Shown: positions 8,331-17,489 of the stretch, one piece after another
Numbering within the stretch: the first letter of the stretch is position 1
Layout: every line of letters begins with the position of its first letter
NCBI RefSeq assembly: GCF_037645805.1
Contig: NZ_JBBEXE010000006.1
Span: forward strand, 124,001 to 188,000
DNA length: 64,000 nucleotides
From: Leptobacterium_A meishanense
Lineage (GTDB): Bacteria > Bacteroidota > Bacteroidia > Flavobacteriales > Flavobacteriaceae
Direction of reading: 5' to 3'
Notes under the pieces: model-generated
Database searches by the model: none
Told to the model about the DNA's origin: nothing
Seen by the model: only the letters and a program-made list of their open reading frames with translations
Position numbers and translations under genes: made by a program

Positions 8331-9080
8331 TCAGATAGTTTTTACAATAGCTATAAAATCCGCTGCTTTTAAAGATGCTCCACCTATAAGTCCACCGTCT
8401 ACATCTTTCTGAGAAAAGATTTCTTCAGCATTTCCCGGCTTTACACTTCCTCCGTATAAGATAGAAACACCTTCGGCAGTTTCTGATCCATATCCATCAG
8501 AAATCGTTTTTCTTATAAAAGCGTGCATTTCCTGAGCTTCTCCAGGACTTGCTGTTTCCCCGGTACCAATAGCCCATACGGGTTCGTATGCAAGAACAAT
8601 GTTCTTCCAGTCGGTTGTTTTCAGGTGAAAAAGCGCACTTCTTAATTGGGTTTCTACTATTTTGAAATGATTACCTGATTTTCGGTCCTCGAATTCTTCT
8701 CCAAAACAAAAAATAATGGTCATTTCATGTGCCAAGGCAGTATTTACTTTTTTCGCCAATAAAACATCGTCTTCTGAAAAATACGCGCGTCGTTCCGAGT
8801 GGCCTAAAATCACTGTTTGCACTCCTATACTTTTTAGCATGGATGCGGAAATTTCTCCGGTATATGCCCCTTTTTCTTCATGGTGCATATTTTGTGCCGC
8901 TATTTCTATAGGGCTTTGCCGCAAGGCTTCATAAGCACAGTATAGGTTGGTGAATGTAGGGGCTATAATCACTCCTGCTCTGGTTTCAGGAAGATTTTTT
9001 AATAGGTCTGATATCAGGTCTTCTGTTTCTGCTAGGTCATTGTTCATTTTCCAGTTGCCTGCAACTATTTTTTTTCTCAT
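8331..9080 (-). CDS. tpiA: Triose-phosphate isomerase
   Basis: 249 residues, the normal length. It interconverts dihydroxyacetone phosphate and glyceraldehyde 3-phosphate in glycolysis and gluconeogenesis, in the cytosol. Diagnostic motifs are complete: AGNWKMN at the N-terminus (catalytic Lys), ILGHSERR (catalytic His), AYEPVWAIGTG (catalytic Glu and start of loop 6) and LYGGSVKPGN near the C-terminus (phosphate grip). It is separated from the upstream ABC permease gene by 51 bp and from prmA by two bases. No -7 promoter box was recognised in the 51-bp gap, so it may be read from further upstream. Confidence 0.97.
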   Translation of the reverse strand: MRKKIVAGNWKMNNDLAETEDLISDLLKNLPETRAGVIIAPTFTNLYCAYEALRQSPIEIAAQNMHHEEKGAYTGEISASMLKSIGVQTVILGHSERRAYFSEDDVLLAKKVNTALAHEMTIIFCFGEEFEDRKSGNHFKIVETQLRSALFHLKTTDWKNIVLAYEPVWAIGTGETASPGEAQEMHAFIRKTISDGYGSETAEGVSILYGGSVKPGNAEEIFSQKDVDGGLIGGASLKAADFIAIVKTI

Positions 9081-9131
9081 TTTTTCTTTTTTTCAGTTTT
9101 ATATATGGCTTGTAAAACCTTTACAATATTA

Positions 9132-10208
9132 TTATTCTAATCTGACTTTTGGATCAAGCCATCCGTAAATGATATCTACAAGAATGTTGATAACAATAAA
9201 AAGTGTTGCTACTACCAATACAGCCCCCATAATAACAGGTAGATCAAGCATATTTAGTGCATTCACGATCTCTTTTCCCAGCCCATTCCAACCAAAAATA
9301 TATTCTACAAAAACAGCTCCTGCCAACATACTGGCAAACCATCCGGATACAGCTGTTATAACAGGGTTTAAGGCATTTTTTAAAGCGTGTCTTATTATGA
9401 CCTGAAATTTACTAAGCCCTTTTGCGTATGCCGTACGGATATACTCCTGTTGAAAAACTTCTAACAGCGAGTTCCGCATTAATTGCACCACTACTGCCAA
9501 TGGGCGAATGCCTAAAACAATGGCAGGCAAAATAAGGTTTTTCCATTGTATGGAAATCTGTTCTCCAAAATCATCTACCTCATAAAGGCTTCCGGTCATA
9601 TTGAGATTGGTATACTCATGAAGCACAAAACCAAACAACCATGCAAAAATAATCGCACTAAAAAAAGAAGGGACACTCATCCCTAGTGTACTGAGTAGTT
9701 GAATGAGTTTATCTAACCATGAATCTTTATGTAATGCAGAAACAATTCCCAGACCAACTCCAATAACAATTGCAATAAAGATAGATGAAACGGCCAGCAC
9801 AAAAGTATTTGGTAATGTTTCCCCAATAATATCAGCTACTTCTTTTCCATTCCTTTGAAAAGATTCTCTTAGATACGGGTATTTAATTGCCATAGAAATG
9901 TTCCCAAAAGAAAGTATTTTTCTTCCCGAATATTTATCAGTTGAAAAAAATGTGTAATCTTCAACATTTTTGGAATGAAAAGAGATGGGAGATACATCAT
10001 TTAAGTAATATAGGTATTGAATTGTAACAGGCTGATCAAAACCATACTTTTTTTTAATAATGGCTAACTGTTCACTGTCTTCATTTTGGCCAAGCATCAT
10101 ACGTGCGGGGTCACCCGGAAGTACAGCAAAAAGAAAAAAGATAACAGTAACCACCCCAAAAAGTGTGAGTATGGCGTAGAAAATTTTATGTAAAAAATAT
10201 GACCCCAA
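9132..10208 (-). CDS. ABC transporter permease, DppB/OppB type
   Basis: 358 residues. It belongs to the binding-protein-dependent transport permeases of the peptide/nickel family. The N-terminal helix is followed by AVLPGDPARMMLGQN, a typical DppB start; after a periplasmic segment about residues 75-125 come five further helices. The EAA-loop signature that contacts the ATPase reads YIRTAYAKGLSKFQVIIRHA. Unusually, no partner permease, ATPase or binding protein lies next to it in the window, so the rest of the transporter must be elsewhere or the subunit is an orphan. Confidence 0.88.
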   Translation of the reverse strand: MGSYFLHKIFYAILTLFGVVTVIFFLFAVLPGDPARMMLGQNEDSEQLAIIKKKYGFDQPVTIQYLYYLNDVSPISFHSKNVEDYTFFSTDKYSGRKILSFGNISMAIKYPYLRESFQRNGKEVADIIGETLPNTFVLAVSSIFIAIVIGVGLGIVSALHKDSWLDKLIQLLSTLGMSVPSFFSAIIFAWLFGFVLHEYTNLNMTGSLYEVDDFGEQISIQWKNLILPAIVLGIRPLAVVVQLMRNSLLEVFQQEYIRTAYAKGLSKFQVIIRHALKNALNPVITAVSGWFASMLAGAVFVEYIFGWNGLGKEIVNALNMLDLPVIMGAVLVVATLFIVINILVDIIYGWLDPKVRLE

Positions 10209-10241
10209 CCGTCAATATGTTTTTATAATTGTATAGAATGA

Positions 10242-10760
10242 TCAATTTTCAATAACCTCCGTGCTACTGGGTTTATTCGTTGATGTTATACAATCAAGTT
10301 TCCAACCCTCTTCAGAATATTTTTTATAAATGGCAACCCATGAAAATTCAGTTTTTTGTTTACTCTCTATTCCTTCTGCATTTTGATATTTAACAACTAC
10401 TTCTTTATTCACCACAGTATATGCCATGCTATAATCATCAGAAAAGCGAATCACAGGAGGGTTTATATCATCCCATTTTTCAAACTCAACGGCATTAAAA
10501 TATTTAGTAAAACGGGTTGTCATTTCTTCTTTAGTAGGAGTTGAAACCACACCATTGTTAACTGATATAAAATCATTTGAATTTTGATCTAAAAATTCTT
10601 TTACCATTTTTTCAAAATGATATTTTCTTTGCAAATTATGAAGCTCTAATATTTTCTCTTTTTCTTGATCAATATCTATTTTTTTTGAACCCTCACATGA
10701 TATTAATATAAAAAACAGCATTCCAAATACTAATATATACTTATAAACCCTTGTTTTCAT
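10242..10760 (-). CDS. Putative lipoprotein, SnoaL/NTF2-like fold
   Basis: 172 residues. The N-terminus is a lipoprotein signal: MKTRVYKYILVFGMLFFILISC, with the lipobox ILISC (Cys22). The mature part has a helix rich in Glu/Lys, then alternating strands with SMAYTVVNKEVVVKYQ and TEFSWVAIYKKYSEEGWKLDCI, which resembles DUF4440/SnoaL-like proteins. No catalytic residues can be assigned. It lies five bases downstream of the DoxX-like gene and 33 bp upstream of the ABC permease, in one minus-strand series. Function is unknown; the fold call is tentative. Confidence 0.65.
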   Translation of the reverse strand: MKTRVYKYILVFGMLFFILISCEGSKKIDIDQEKEKILELHNLQRKYHFEKMVKEFLDQNSNDFISVNNGVVSTPTKEEMTTRFTKYFNAVEFEKWDDINPPVIRFSDDYSMAYTVVNKEVVVKYQNAEGIESKQKTEFSWVAIYKKYSEEGWKLDCITSTNKPSSTEVIEN

Positions 10761-10765
10761 TCTTC

Positions 10766-11866
10766 TCAGTAATTAATCATTAATTCATCAATATCATTAT
10801 AATGTAATTTCTGAATGATCGTCCCCTTATTCAATTTTACAATTCCTGGGTTGGAGCGTACAATTGTTTTTAAAGTGGTTTGATCAGTAAAATAAAAGTC
10901 GAAGTTCAATTTGTATTTCTTTTTTAATGGGCCTACTTCATTTTCATTGGAGGCTGACATACCTATGACGTTGTACCCTTTTTTTAATGCTTCGTCAGTT
11001 GTTTTCTTAATAGCCATGAATGCTTCCTTGTCTGATTTTGCTAAATCATAAGAAATAACCATGAGCAACTTCTCTTCATCCAAAAAAGCACCAGCAAAAT
11101 CTTCACCACCTTTTTCAATAGTGAAATCATGTACAGGGGGTTCATAACCTTTTTGGATTTCGGTAGTTTCCACTCCTATAAATTCACCCTCTACAGAAGG
11201 GTACTCTCCAAACGTCGTTATGATTTTTTCTGTTCCGTTTACTTTAAATTTCCAGGCGTATTCATAGACCGCTTTGGGGGCGTCATCAGGAACAGACATC
11301 TTTTCTTTTATATTAGATCCTTCTTTATAAGCTCTGAAATCGATACTTGGCAAATGGTTCAACACATGATTGCTAAAAATAAAACAGGTAATGAGTGTTA
11401 TAATGGTACTATACGCAGCAAACTTGAAGGAAAACAACGGTTTTATCTGTTTACTTCCAAAAAATAATATGAGAATAAAAGCTAACAATATGACATCTTT
11501 CGTAAAAGATTCCCAAGGGGTCAATTTTAATGCATCCCCAAAACAGCCACAGTCAGTTACTTTATTGTAATATGCTGAATAGAAAGTTAAAAATGTAAAG
11601 AAAGTAATCATGAGCAGTAAACTCCAAACAGTAAACTTAGCCCTGAAACCCACCAACAACATCACGCCTAATAAAACTTCAAATATTACTACGAATATAG
11701 AGATGGACAGTGCATGTGGTTCTAAAAAACCTAAATCCAACACCGCGGGGCTAAAGTATTCTTCCAGTTTATAGGAAAACCCTAAAGGGTCATTCAGCTT
11801 TACAAAACCGCTAATGATGAATAATACACCTACGAGTATTCTTGAAATGGCTACTGCTATTTTCAT
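10766..11866 (-). CDS. DoxX/MauE-like membrane protein with redoxin-like C-terminus (BT_3928 family)
   Basis: 366 residues. The N-terminal half has four DoxX/MauE-like helices (about 1-125), including RILVGVLFIISGFVKLNDP and the cysteine motif TDCGCFGDALKLTPWE between helices, then a fifth helix at about 135-155. The C-terminal 170 residues look thioredoxin-like (VHDFTIEKGGEDF, then KLLMVISYD) but have no CxxC. MauE-type proteins often support disulfide or cofactor maturation in the envelope; the role here is unknown. The start overlaps the stop of the DUF1599 gene by one base, indicating translational coupling. Confidence 0.85.
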   Translation of the reverse strand: MKIAVAISRILVGVLFIISGFVKLNDPLGFSYKLEEYFSPAVLDLGFLEPHALSISIFVVIFEVLLGVMLLVGFRAKFTVWSLLLMITFFTFLTFYSAYYNKVTDCGCFGDALKLTPWESFTKDVILLAFILILFFGSKQIKPLFSFKFAAYSTIITLITCFIFSNHVLNHLPSIDFRAYKEGSNIKEKMSVPDDAPKAVYEYAWKFKVNGTEKIITTFGEYPSVEGEFIGVETTEIQKGYEPPVHDFTIEKGGEDFAGAFLDEEKLLMVISYDLAKSDKEAFMAIKKTTDEALKKGYNVIGMSASNENEVGPLKKKYKLNFDFYFTDQTTLKTIVRSNPGIVKLNKGTIIQKLHYNDIDELMINY

Positions 11867-12411
11867 TATGATTCGTTTTCTTTTATTAAAATAAGTGCAA
11901 AAACTGCATAATTGATAATATCTTGATAGTTTGCATCTATCCCCTCACTTACCAATGTTTTACCTTTATTATCTTCTATTTGTTTTATCCTGAGTAGTTT
12001 TTGCAAAATAAGATCTGTCAATGAACTGATGCGCATTTCACGCCATGCTTCTCCGTAATCATGGTTTTTATTCTCCATCAACGTTTTAGTCTCTTGTACC
12101 ATATCGTCATACATGGCAGTAGCCTCTTCTATAGAAAAGTCAGGCTGCTCGGCTATTCCTTTTTTTATTTGGATCAATGCCATAATAGCATAATTGATAA
12201 TCCCAATAAACTCAGGCACTTCCCCTTCTTCAATCTTACGTTCCTTATTTTCCTGAAGGCCTCTAATGCGTTGTGCCTTAATAAATAGTTGGTCCGTTAA
12301 TGAAGATAATCTAAGAATACGCCAAGCACTTCCATAATCTTTCATTTTTTTAACAAACAAATCACGACAATCCTGGATAACAGCATCGTATTGTTTTGAG
12401 GTATTTTGCAT
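11866..12411 (-). CDS. DUF1599 (Nmad1-type) domain protein, two tandem copies
   Basis: 181 residues made of two similar repeats of about 85 residues. Each has a DYGxAWR motif (DYGSAWRILRLSSLTDQ, about 25-41, and DYGEAWREMRISSLTDL, about 112-128), then a KxxRIxxxxxNK helix and an IINYA helix. DUF1599 is, to my recollection, Pfam's nucleotide-modification-associated domain 1. No enzymatic activity can be assigned. The gene is divergent from folP (67-bp gap) and translationally coupled to the BT_3928-type gene downstream, an arrangement common in flavobacteria. Confidence 0.85.
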   Translation of the reverse strand: MQNTSKQYDAVIQDCRDLFVKKMKDYGSAWRILRLSSLTDQLFIKAQRIRGLQENKERKIEEGEVPEFIGIINYAIMALIQIKKGIAEQPDFSIEEATAMYDDMVQETKTLMENKNHDYGEAWREMRISSLTDLILQKLLRIKQIEDNKGKTLVSEGIDANYQDIINYAVFALILIKENES

Positions 12412-12478
12412 GTTGTTGATTCTATTTTGCGTAAATTTCGCTTAAAAATAGGGAATATAAAAAATTGCCGGCTAAAAA

Positions 12479-13303
12479 ATGAACATCAATTGTAAAGGTA
12501 CACTCATTGACCTGTCCAAGCCCAAAGTAATGGGTATTGTTAATGTAACCCCCGATTCTTTTTATGACGGAGGAAAACACTTTGACGAAAAAGCGATTTT
12601 GATTACTGTGGAAAAAATGCTGACAGAAGAGGCTACTTTTATTGATATTGGTGGATATAGTTCACGCCCGGGAGCCGATCATATAAGCGAAGAAGAAGAG
12701 TTAAACCGGACGGTCCCTGCTGTTGAACTAATTATTAAGTTTTTTCCTGAAACGCTTATTTCTATTGATACTTTCAGAAGCCGTGTTGCCAGAGAATGTA
12801 TTGTAGCAGGTGCAGCCGTTGTTAATGATATTTCCGCCGGGGTTCTGGACAAAGCCATGTTAAAAACTATTGCAGAATTACAAGTTCCTTATGTAATGAT
12901 GCACATGAAAGGCACACCGCAAGACATGCAAAAAAATATTTCCTATAATGACATTACGAAAGAGATGCTTTTTTATTTCTCTGAGAGGGTTGCCGAAGCT
13001 AGGAAATGGGGCATCAATGATCTTATTGTTGATCCGGGGTTTGGTTTTGCTAAAACATTGGAACATAATTATGAGTTACTCTCCAAATTAGATCTTTTTG
13101 CTCCGTTAAACCTTCCTGTGTTGGTAGGGTTAAGTAGAAAATCTATGATTTACAAATTGCTGGGGGCTTCTGCCGATGATGCTCTTAATGGAACTACTGC
13201 TTTAAATACTATTGCATTAATGAAAGAGGCACGTATTTTACGGGTTCATGATGTAAAAGAAGCAGTAGAGTGTGTAAAACTTATTAATCAACTTAATGGT
13301 TAA
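12479..13303 (+). CDS. folP: Dihydropteroate synthase
   Basis: 274 residues. It condenses p-aminobenzoate with dihydropterin pyrophosphate in folate synthesis and is the sulfonamide target. Diagnostic motifs: MGIVNVTPDSFYDGG (about 18-32), the DIGGYSSRPGA loop, SIDTFRS, NDISAG, MHMKGTPQDMQ, DPGFGFAKT and VGLSRKSM. The start ATG immediately follows the intergenic region shared with the divergent DUF1599 gene. It overlaps the start of the following lipoprotein ORF, and cdaA comes next, a gene order that recurs in Bacteroidota. Confidence 0.96.
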   Translation: MNINCKGTLIDLSKPKVMGIVNVTPDSFYDGGKHFDEKAILITVEKMLTEEATFIDIGGYSSRPGADHISEEEELNRTVPAVELIIKFFPETLISIDTFRSRVARECIVAGAAVVNDISAGVLDKAMLKTIAELQVPYVMMHMKGTPQDMQKNISYNDITKEMLFYFSERVAEARKWGINDLIVDPGFGFAKTLEHNYELLSKLDLFAPLNLPVLVGLSRKSMIYKLLGASADDALNGTTALNTIALMKEARILRVHDVKEAVECVKLINQLNG

Positions 13304-13307
13304 AATA

Positions 13308-13994
13308 ATGCGAACATTTCTTTTTGGTTCACTTTTTTTAGTGCTTTTTAGCTCATGCAATACCAAAAAAACAATGCAGTTGGCTGAGGTTCCGAATGCA
13401 GAAATTACTGGCATTAGTGATATTTCCCAGGCATATCTTTTTTATAATGAGGAGACTTTACAACCTGAATTCAACCGAAAGAATTTAATTTCTACTACCC
13501 ATTGGATTTTTCATGTTGATAAACGTTTATTAATGGAAGAAGTCGTTCCCAAAATTCAATGGCTACAACAAAAACGGAAAAAACCTTCTCCTCACAGAAA
13601 TGAAGCAGCTAAAAATTTTTTCTCAGTCTCTAATACTTCTTTAAAAAATCTCTCCTTTATTGATTTTACTGATACAAAACATATATTTGAGGCATCGCTT
13701 TGTGCTGAAAAAACAAATGATAGTATTGATAACCGCTCCTTTGTTTTTAACAAAGACAATATACTCATTGAGGGAAGACCTACTTCTAAAGACAGCCTAA
13801 TAATAGTTATAGAAGAATACAAAAACACAAATAACAAACCTTTTACTATCCATCTTAATTTCGATCAATCCTTAACCTTTCAAGAATATATAACAGCTAT
13901 ACAGTTCATTAAAAATACTATTGCTGAAGGTTATAGCATAGCTCCGGTCCATTACTTTTTTGACTCTTCACAACTGCCCTGCAGGAATGATTAA
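13308..13994 (+). CDS. Putative lipoprotein of unknown function
   Basis: About 228 residues from the ATG at 13308 (MRTFLFGSLFLVLFSSC); an in-frame ATG at 13296 overlaps folP and adds MVKI. The N-terminus is a clear lipoprotein signal with lipobox LFSSC. The rest is mixed alpha/beta with no motif I recognise; two cysteines occur late in the chain (CAEKTND and PCRND at the C-terminus). It sits between folP and cdaA and is probably co-transcribed with folP. Function unknown. Confidence 0.7.
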   Translation: MRTFLFGSLFLVLFSSCNTKKTMQLAEVPNAEITGISDISQAYLFYNEETLQPEFNRKNLISTTHWIFHVDKRLLMEEVVPKIQWLQQKRKKPSPHRNEAAKNFFSVSNTSLKNLSFIDFTDTKHIFEASLCAEKTNDSIDNRSFVFNKDNILIEGRPTSKDSLIIVIEEYKNTNNKPFTIHLNFDQSLTFQEYITAIQFIKNTIAEGYSIAPVHYFFDSSQLPCRND

Positions 13995-14003
13995 CTATCT
14001 AGC

Positions 14004-14011
14004 TAATTTTG
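14004..14011 (+). promoter_or_regulatory. Promoter -7 element (TAATTTTG)
   Basis: TAnnTTTG match 29 bp before the TTG start of cdaA, in the short gap after the lipoprotein gene. It suggests an independent promoter for cdaA. No clear -33 motif. Confidence 0.4.
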
Positions 14012-14039
14012 TTATTTTTACACAAATCCCGATACTGGT

Positions 14040-14825
14040 TTGGAATTATTCGATTTTTTAGATTTTAAAATTATAGATGTCATTGACATCCTATTAGTAG
14101 CTATATTGCTTTACTATGTATATAAATTGGTTAAAGGTACGGTGGCAATCAATATTTTTATAGGAATTGTTATTGTTTACCTTATATGGAAGCTTACGGA
14201 AGCTTTGCAAATGAAAATGGTGAGCGGTATTCTTGGAGGTTTTATGAGTGTAGGACTTATTGCACTCATTGTTGTTTTTCAGCAGGAAATTCGGAAATTT
14301 TTACTGATGTTAGGCTCTACCAACCTTACAGGGAAACGCAGTTTTTTAAAACATATTAAGCTTCTAAAACAAGACCCCTTAAATACGGAAACTAATGTGG
14401 AGGCTATTGTTGCTGCATGCGAACGAATGGGAAGTACACGAACAGGGGCTATTATTGTAATTGAACGAAACAACCATCTGGAATTTGTGAAAAGTACAGG
14501 AGATAAAATGAGCATTGAAGTTACCCAGCCTATTATTGAAAGTATTTTTTATAAAAATAGCCCATTACATGATGGTGCCATTATCATTGAAGGTAATTAT
14601 ATTACTGCAACCCGGGTAATATTGCCTGTTTCTAACGAGCGGAATATTCCACTTCGTTTTGGTTTGCGCCATAGGGCAGCTATAGGGATTTCAGAGAAGA
14701 CAGATGCATTGGTATTGGTAGTTAGTGAAGAAACCGGACAGATTTCTTATATAAAAAATGGGGAATTTGTCCTCTATAAAGATATCCGGGAATTAATTGC
14801 GACGATACGAAAAGATTTGGCTTAA
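14040..14825 (+). CDS. cdaA: Diadenylate cyclase CdaA (c-di-AMP synthase)
   Basis: 261 residues starting at a TTG codon (14040); no ATG gives a full-length family member. Three N-terminal membrane helices (about 12-80) precede the DisA_N/DAC domain. The two catalytic motifs are visible: DGA in NSPLHDGAIIIEGN (about residue 178) and RHR in FGLRHRAAIG (about residue 210). It makes c-di-AMP from two ATP, a messenger controlling osmolyte and cell-wall homeostasis. The CdaR partner found next to cdaA in Firmicutes is absent here. The 3' end overlaps the convergent ABC exporter gene by four bases. Confidence 0.95.
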   Translation: MELFDFLDFKIIDVIDILLVAILLYYVYKLVKGTVAINIFIGIVIVYLIWKLTEALQMKMVSGILGGFMSVGLIALIVVFQQEIRKFLLMLGSTNLTGKRSFLKHIKLLKQDPLNTETNVEAIVAACERMGSTRTGAIIVIERNNHLEFVKSTGDKMSIEVTQPIIESIFYKNSPLHDGAIIIEGNYITATRVILPVSNERNIPLRFGLRHRAAIGISEKTDALVLVVSEETGQISYIKNGEFVLYKDIRELIATIRKDLA

Positions 14826-16597
14826 CCAATCTGTTCTTCCTCAGCCATAAATTGAACTTCATATAAGTTTTTGTAGTATCCGCCTTCTATCTTAATCAGT
14901 TCATCATGAACACCTTGCTCTACGATATTACCAGCATCCATTACCAATATTTTTGATGCTTTTTTTACAGTTGCTAACCGGTGTGCTATGATGATAGAGG
15001 TTCTCCCTGCCGTTATCTTGTCCGTTGCTTTCTGAATGAGCTGTTCAGTATATGAATCTACAGAAGAAGTGGCCTCGTCCAGAACCAAGATACTAGGATC
15101 GCTAACGTATGCTCGTAAAAAAGCTATTAATTGGCGCTGGCCACTAGACAACATAGCCCCCCGCTCTTTAACATTATAATGATATGTATCTGGAAGGCTC
15201 ATAAAAAAATCGTGAATACCTATTGCCTTTGCAGCTTCTATTACTGTTTCCTCTGATACATCCGGATTTTTCAATGTAATATTGTTTAATATAGTATCCG
15301 CAAATAGAAACACATCTTGTAAAACCACTGCTACTTGATTGCGTAGAAAAGGAAGTACATACTGGTTTATTTTGACCCCATCTACCTTAATTTCTCCGGA
15401 TTGAATATCATAAAACCGGCTCAATAGATTAATAATAGTCGATTTTCCTGCTCCGGTTGCCCCTACAATGGCAATGGTTTCCCCGGGTTTGGCTTCAAAG
15501 GAAATACCATGCAGTACTTCTTCCCCTTCCACATAACCAAAATGTACATTATCAAACTGAATATGTCCTTTAATAATTGCCGTTGTATGTGTTCCTTTAT
15601 CCTCTATTTTACTTTCTGTATCTAAAATATTAAACACACGTGTTGCCGCTACCATCCCCATTTGTAAGGTATTAAACTTATCTGCAATTTGACGTAATGG
15701 CCTAAAAAGCATTTGCGACATCTGTATAAACATAAAAATAGTTCCTAACTCCATTCCATTAGATTCTAGAACCGCTTGTAATCCTCCATACCAAACGATC
15801 AATCCAATTGTAATAGAGGACGCCAACTCAGCTATGGGAAAGAAAATGGAATTATACCAGACCGTTTTTATCCATGCTTTTTTATGTTTTTCATTGATTG
15901 CTTTAAATTTTTCATATTCAATAGCTTCTCTATTAAATAACTGTACAATCTTCATACCCGATATCCGCTCTTGTACAAACGTGTTCAATGAAGCCACTTG
16001 TGTCCTAACATCACTAAAAGCAGCTTTCATTGCTTTTTGAAAAAGTCTTGTGGCATAAAGGATTATAGGTAATATAAAAAATACGATTAATGACAATTTC
16101 CAACTCACCATTAACATCACAGCAGCAACAACCAACATTTTTAGCAAGTCACTTAAAATCATAAAAAATCCTTCACTGAAGATGTCTGCTATTCGTTCCA
16201 TATCATTTACAGCACGTGTCACCAGCAGCCCAACGGAAGAATTGTCAAAATACTTCATTCGAAAGCGTGTCATATGCTTGAATAGCTTGATACGGACATC
16301 ACGTACAATACTCTGTCCTAACCAATTTGCATAATATATGAAAGATAGTTGGCTTATCACTTCTAACAAGAGTAATAACCCCATAAGCCCAATGAAAATA
16401 AGAAGTCCTTCATGGTCTTTGTTTAAAATATAATTATCAACCGTTTCCTTGAGCAAATAAGGACGTGCTACTGCAAAGCCGGATAATAGAATAGCAATAA
16501 CAGCTACCCCATAAAATGTAGCTTTATAGGGTTTGGTATGGCGCAACAATCGTTTAAAGAGCCTATAATCAAATGCTTTTCCCGTAGTGTCGCTCAT
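14822..16597 (-). CDS. ABC exporter, fused permease/ATPase (MsbA/MdlB type)
   Basis: 591 residues. Six membrane helices (about 20-320) are followed by a nucleotide-binding domain with Walker A GATGAGKST (about 378-386), signature LSSGQRQLIAFLRA (from about 483), Walker B SILVLDEATSS (from about 498) and switch histidine IIAHRLA (about 535). It acts as a homo- or heterodimer exporting lipids or drugs; no partner half-transporter is adjacent. The gene starts one base after the truA stop, so the two form an operon. Substrate cannot be assigned from sequence. Confidence 0.92.
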   Translation of the reverse strand: MSDTTGKAFDYRLFKRLLRHTKPYKATFYGVAVIAILLSGFAVARPYLLKETVDNYILNKDHEGLLIFIGLMGLLLLLEVISQLSFIYYANWLGQSIVRDVRIKLFKHMTRFRMKYFDNSSVGLLVTRAVNDMERIADIFSEGFFMILSDLLKMLVVAAVMLMVSWKLSLIVFFILPIILYATRLFQKAMKAAFSDVRTQVASLNTFVQERISGMKIVQLFNREAIEYEKFKAINEKHKKAWIKTVWYNSIFFPIAELASSITIGLIVWYGGLQAVLESNGMELGTIFMFIQMSQMLFRPLRQIADKFNTLQMGMVAATRVFNILDTESKIEDKGTHTTAIIKGHIQFDNVHFGYVEGEEVLHGISFEAKPGETIAIVGATGAGKSTIINLLSRFYDIQSGEIKVDGVKINQYVLPFLRNQVAVVLQDVFLFADTILNNITLKNPDVSEETVIEAAKAIGIHDFFMSLPDTYHYNVKERGAMLSSGQRQLIAFLRAYVSDPSILVLDEATSSVDSYTEQLIQKATDKITAGRTSIIIAHRLATVKKASKILVMDAGNIVEQGVHDELIKIEGGYYKNLYEVQFMAEEEQIG

Positions 16598-17344
16598 TTA
16601 GTTTATAAATAAATCTGAAGGGTAATCAACATTCGTCAAATATAGTGCATGTGCAGGAACCGATACACCTGCTTGACTTCTATTTTTACTTTCTATGACT
16701 TTTTTAACATCTTCTTTAGACTTTTTACCATATCCAACTTCCAGCATTGTGCCTACAATTGCCCGTACCATATTGCGTAAAAAACGATCTGCCTTAATGG
16801 TAAAAACAAGAATACCTTGTTTTTGCTCCCATTCAGCCTGCATTATTTTACATAAGTACGTTTTCACGTCTGTATTCGATTTTGAAAAACATTTAAAATC
16901 TGAATAATCAAAAAGAACATCTGCTGCTTCATTCATTACTTCAATATTCAAAAAATCATGTACATAGTATGCAAGTCCATTCATAAATGGGTTTTTCTTT
17001 TGAATAATCCAATATTCGTACGTTCTGGAGATTGCATCAAAGCGTGCATGGGCTTGATCCTTAACAGGCATAATTTGATGGATCGCAATAGTATCAGGTA
17101 AAAATGAGTTTAAACGCTGTATAAGTTCATTCACATCAAAAGGTTTAACAATATCACAATGTGCAACCATTTGTTTTGCATGGACCCCTGCATCGGTTCT
17201 CCCCGCTGCTGTTAATATTATTTCAGTCCTCAACAATGTGGACAAAGCACTTTCTAACACTTCTTGAACGGTTGTAGCGTTAGGTTGCCGTTGCCAACCA
17301 TGATATTTTTTACCATTGTATGAAAACTCCAAAAAATATCTCAA
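16598..17344 (-). CDS. truA: tRNA pseudouridine(38-40) synthase
   Basis: 248 residues. TruA converts U38-U40 in the anticodon stem of several tRNAs to pseudouridine. The catalytic aspartate is D51 in AAGRTDAGVHAKQ; the N-terminal LEFSYNGKKYHGWQRQP and the later DRFLRNMVRAIVGTMLEVG segment are also diagnostic. A promoter box lies at 17371-17378 on the minus strand, and the ABC exporter follows without a gap. Confidence 0.96.
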   Translation of the reverse strand: MRYFLEFSYNGKKYHGWQRQPNATTVQEVLESALSTLLRTEIILTAAGRTDAGVHAKQMVAHCDIVKPFDVNELIQRLNSFLPDTIAIHQIMPVKDQAHARFDAISRTYEYWIIQKKNPFMNGLAYYVHDFLNIEVMNEAADVLFDYSDFKCFSKSNTDVKTYLCKIMQAEWEQKQGILVFTIKADRFLRNMVRAIVGTMLEVGYGKKSKEDVKKVIESKNRSQAGVSVPAHALYLTNVDYPSDLFIN

Positions 17345-17370
17345 AAGAATCTGTTATTTTTGTTTGTATT

Positions 17371-17378
17371 CAAAGATA
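17371..17378 (-). promoter_or_regulatory. Promoter -7 element for truA operon (TATCTTTG)
   Basis: On the minus strand the sequence reads TATCTTTG, an exact TAnnTTTG match 26 bp before the truA ATG. No clear -33 element. Confidence 0.5.
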
Positions 17379-17489
17379 CAGCAACAAGTTAGAAGTATAA
17401 AGCTGAATATGTAAAACCTAATTGATGATTAAGAAATCATAACCTCTGGCTTTAAACTTTCAACTTTTTTACTTTAATCTATTTTCTAA

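Noticed and set aside
12412..12478. TCTATTTTGCG upstream of folP as a -7 box
   Set aside because: The spacing between TA and TTTG is one base short of the TAnnTTTG consensus.
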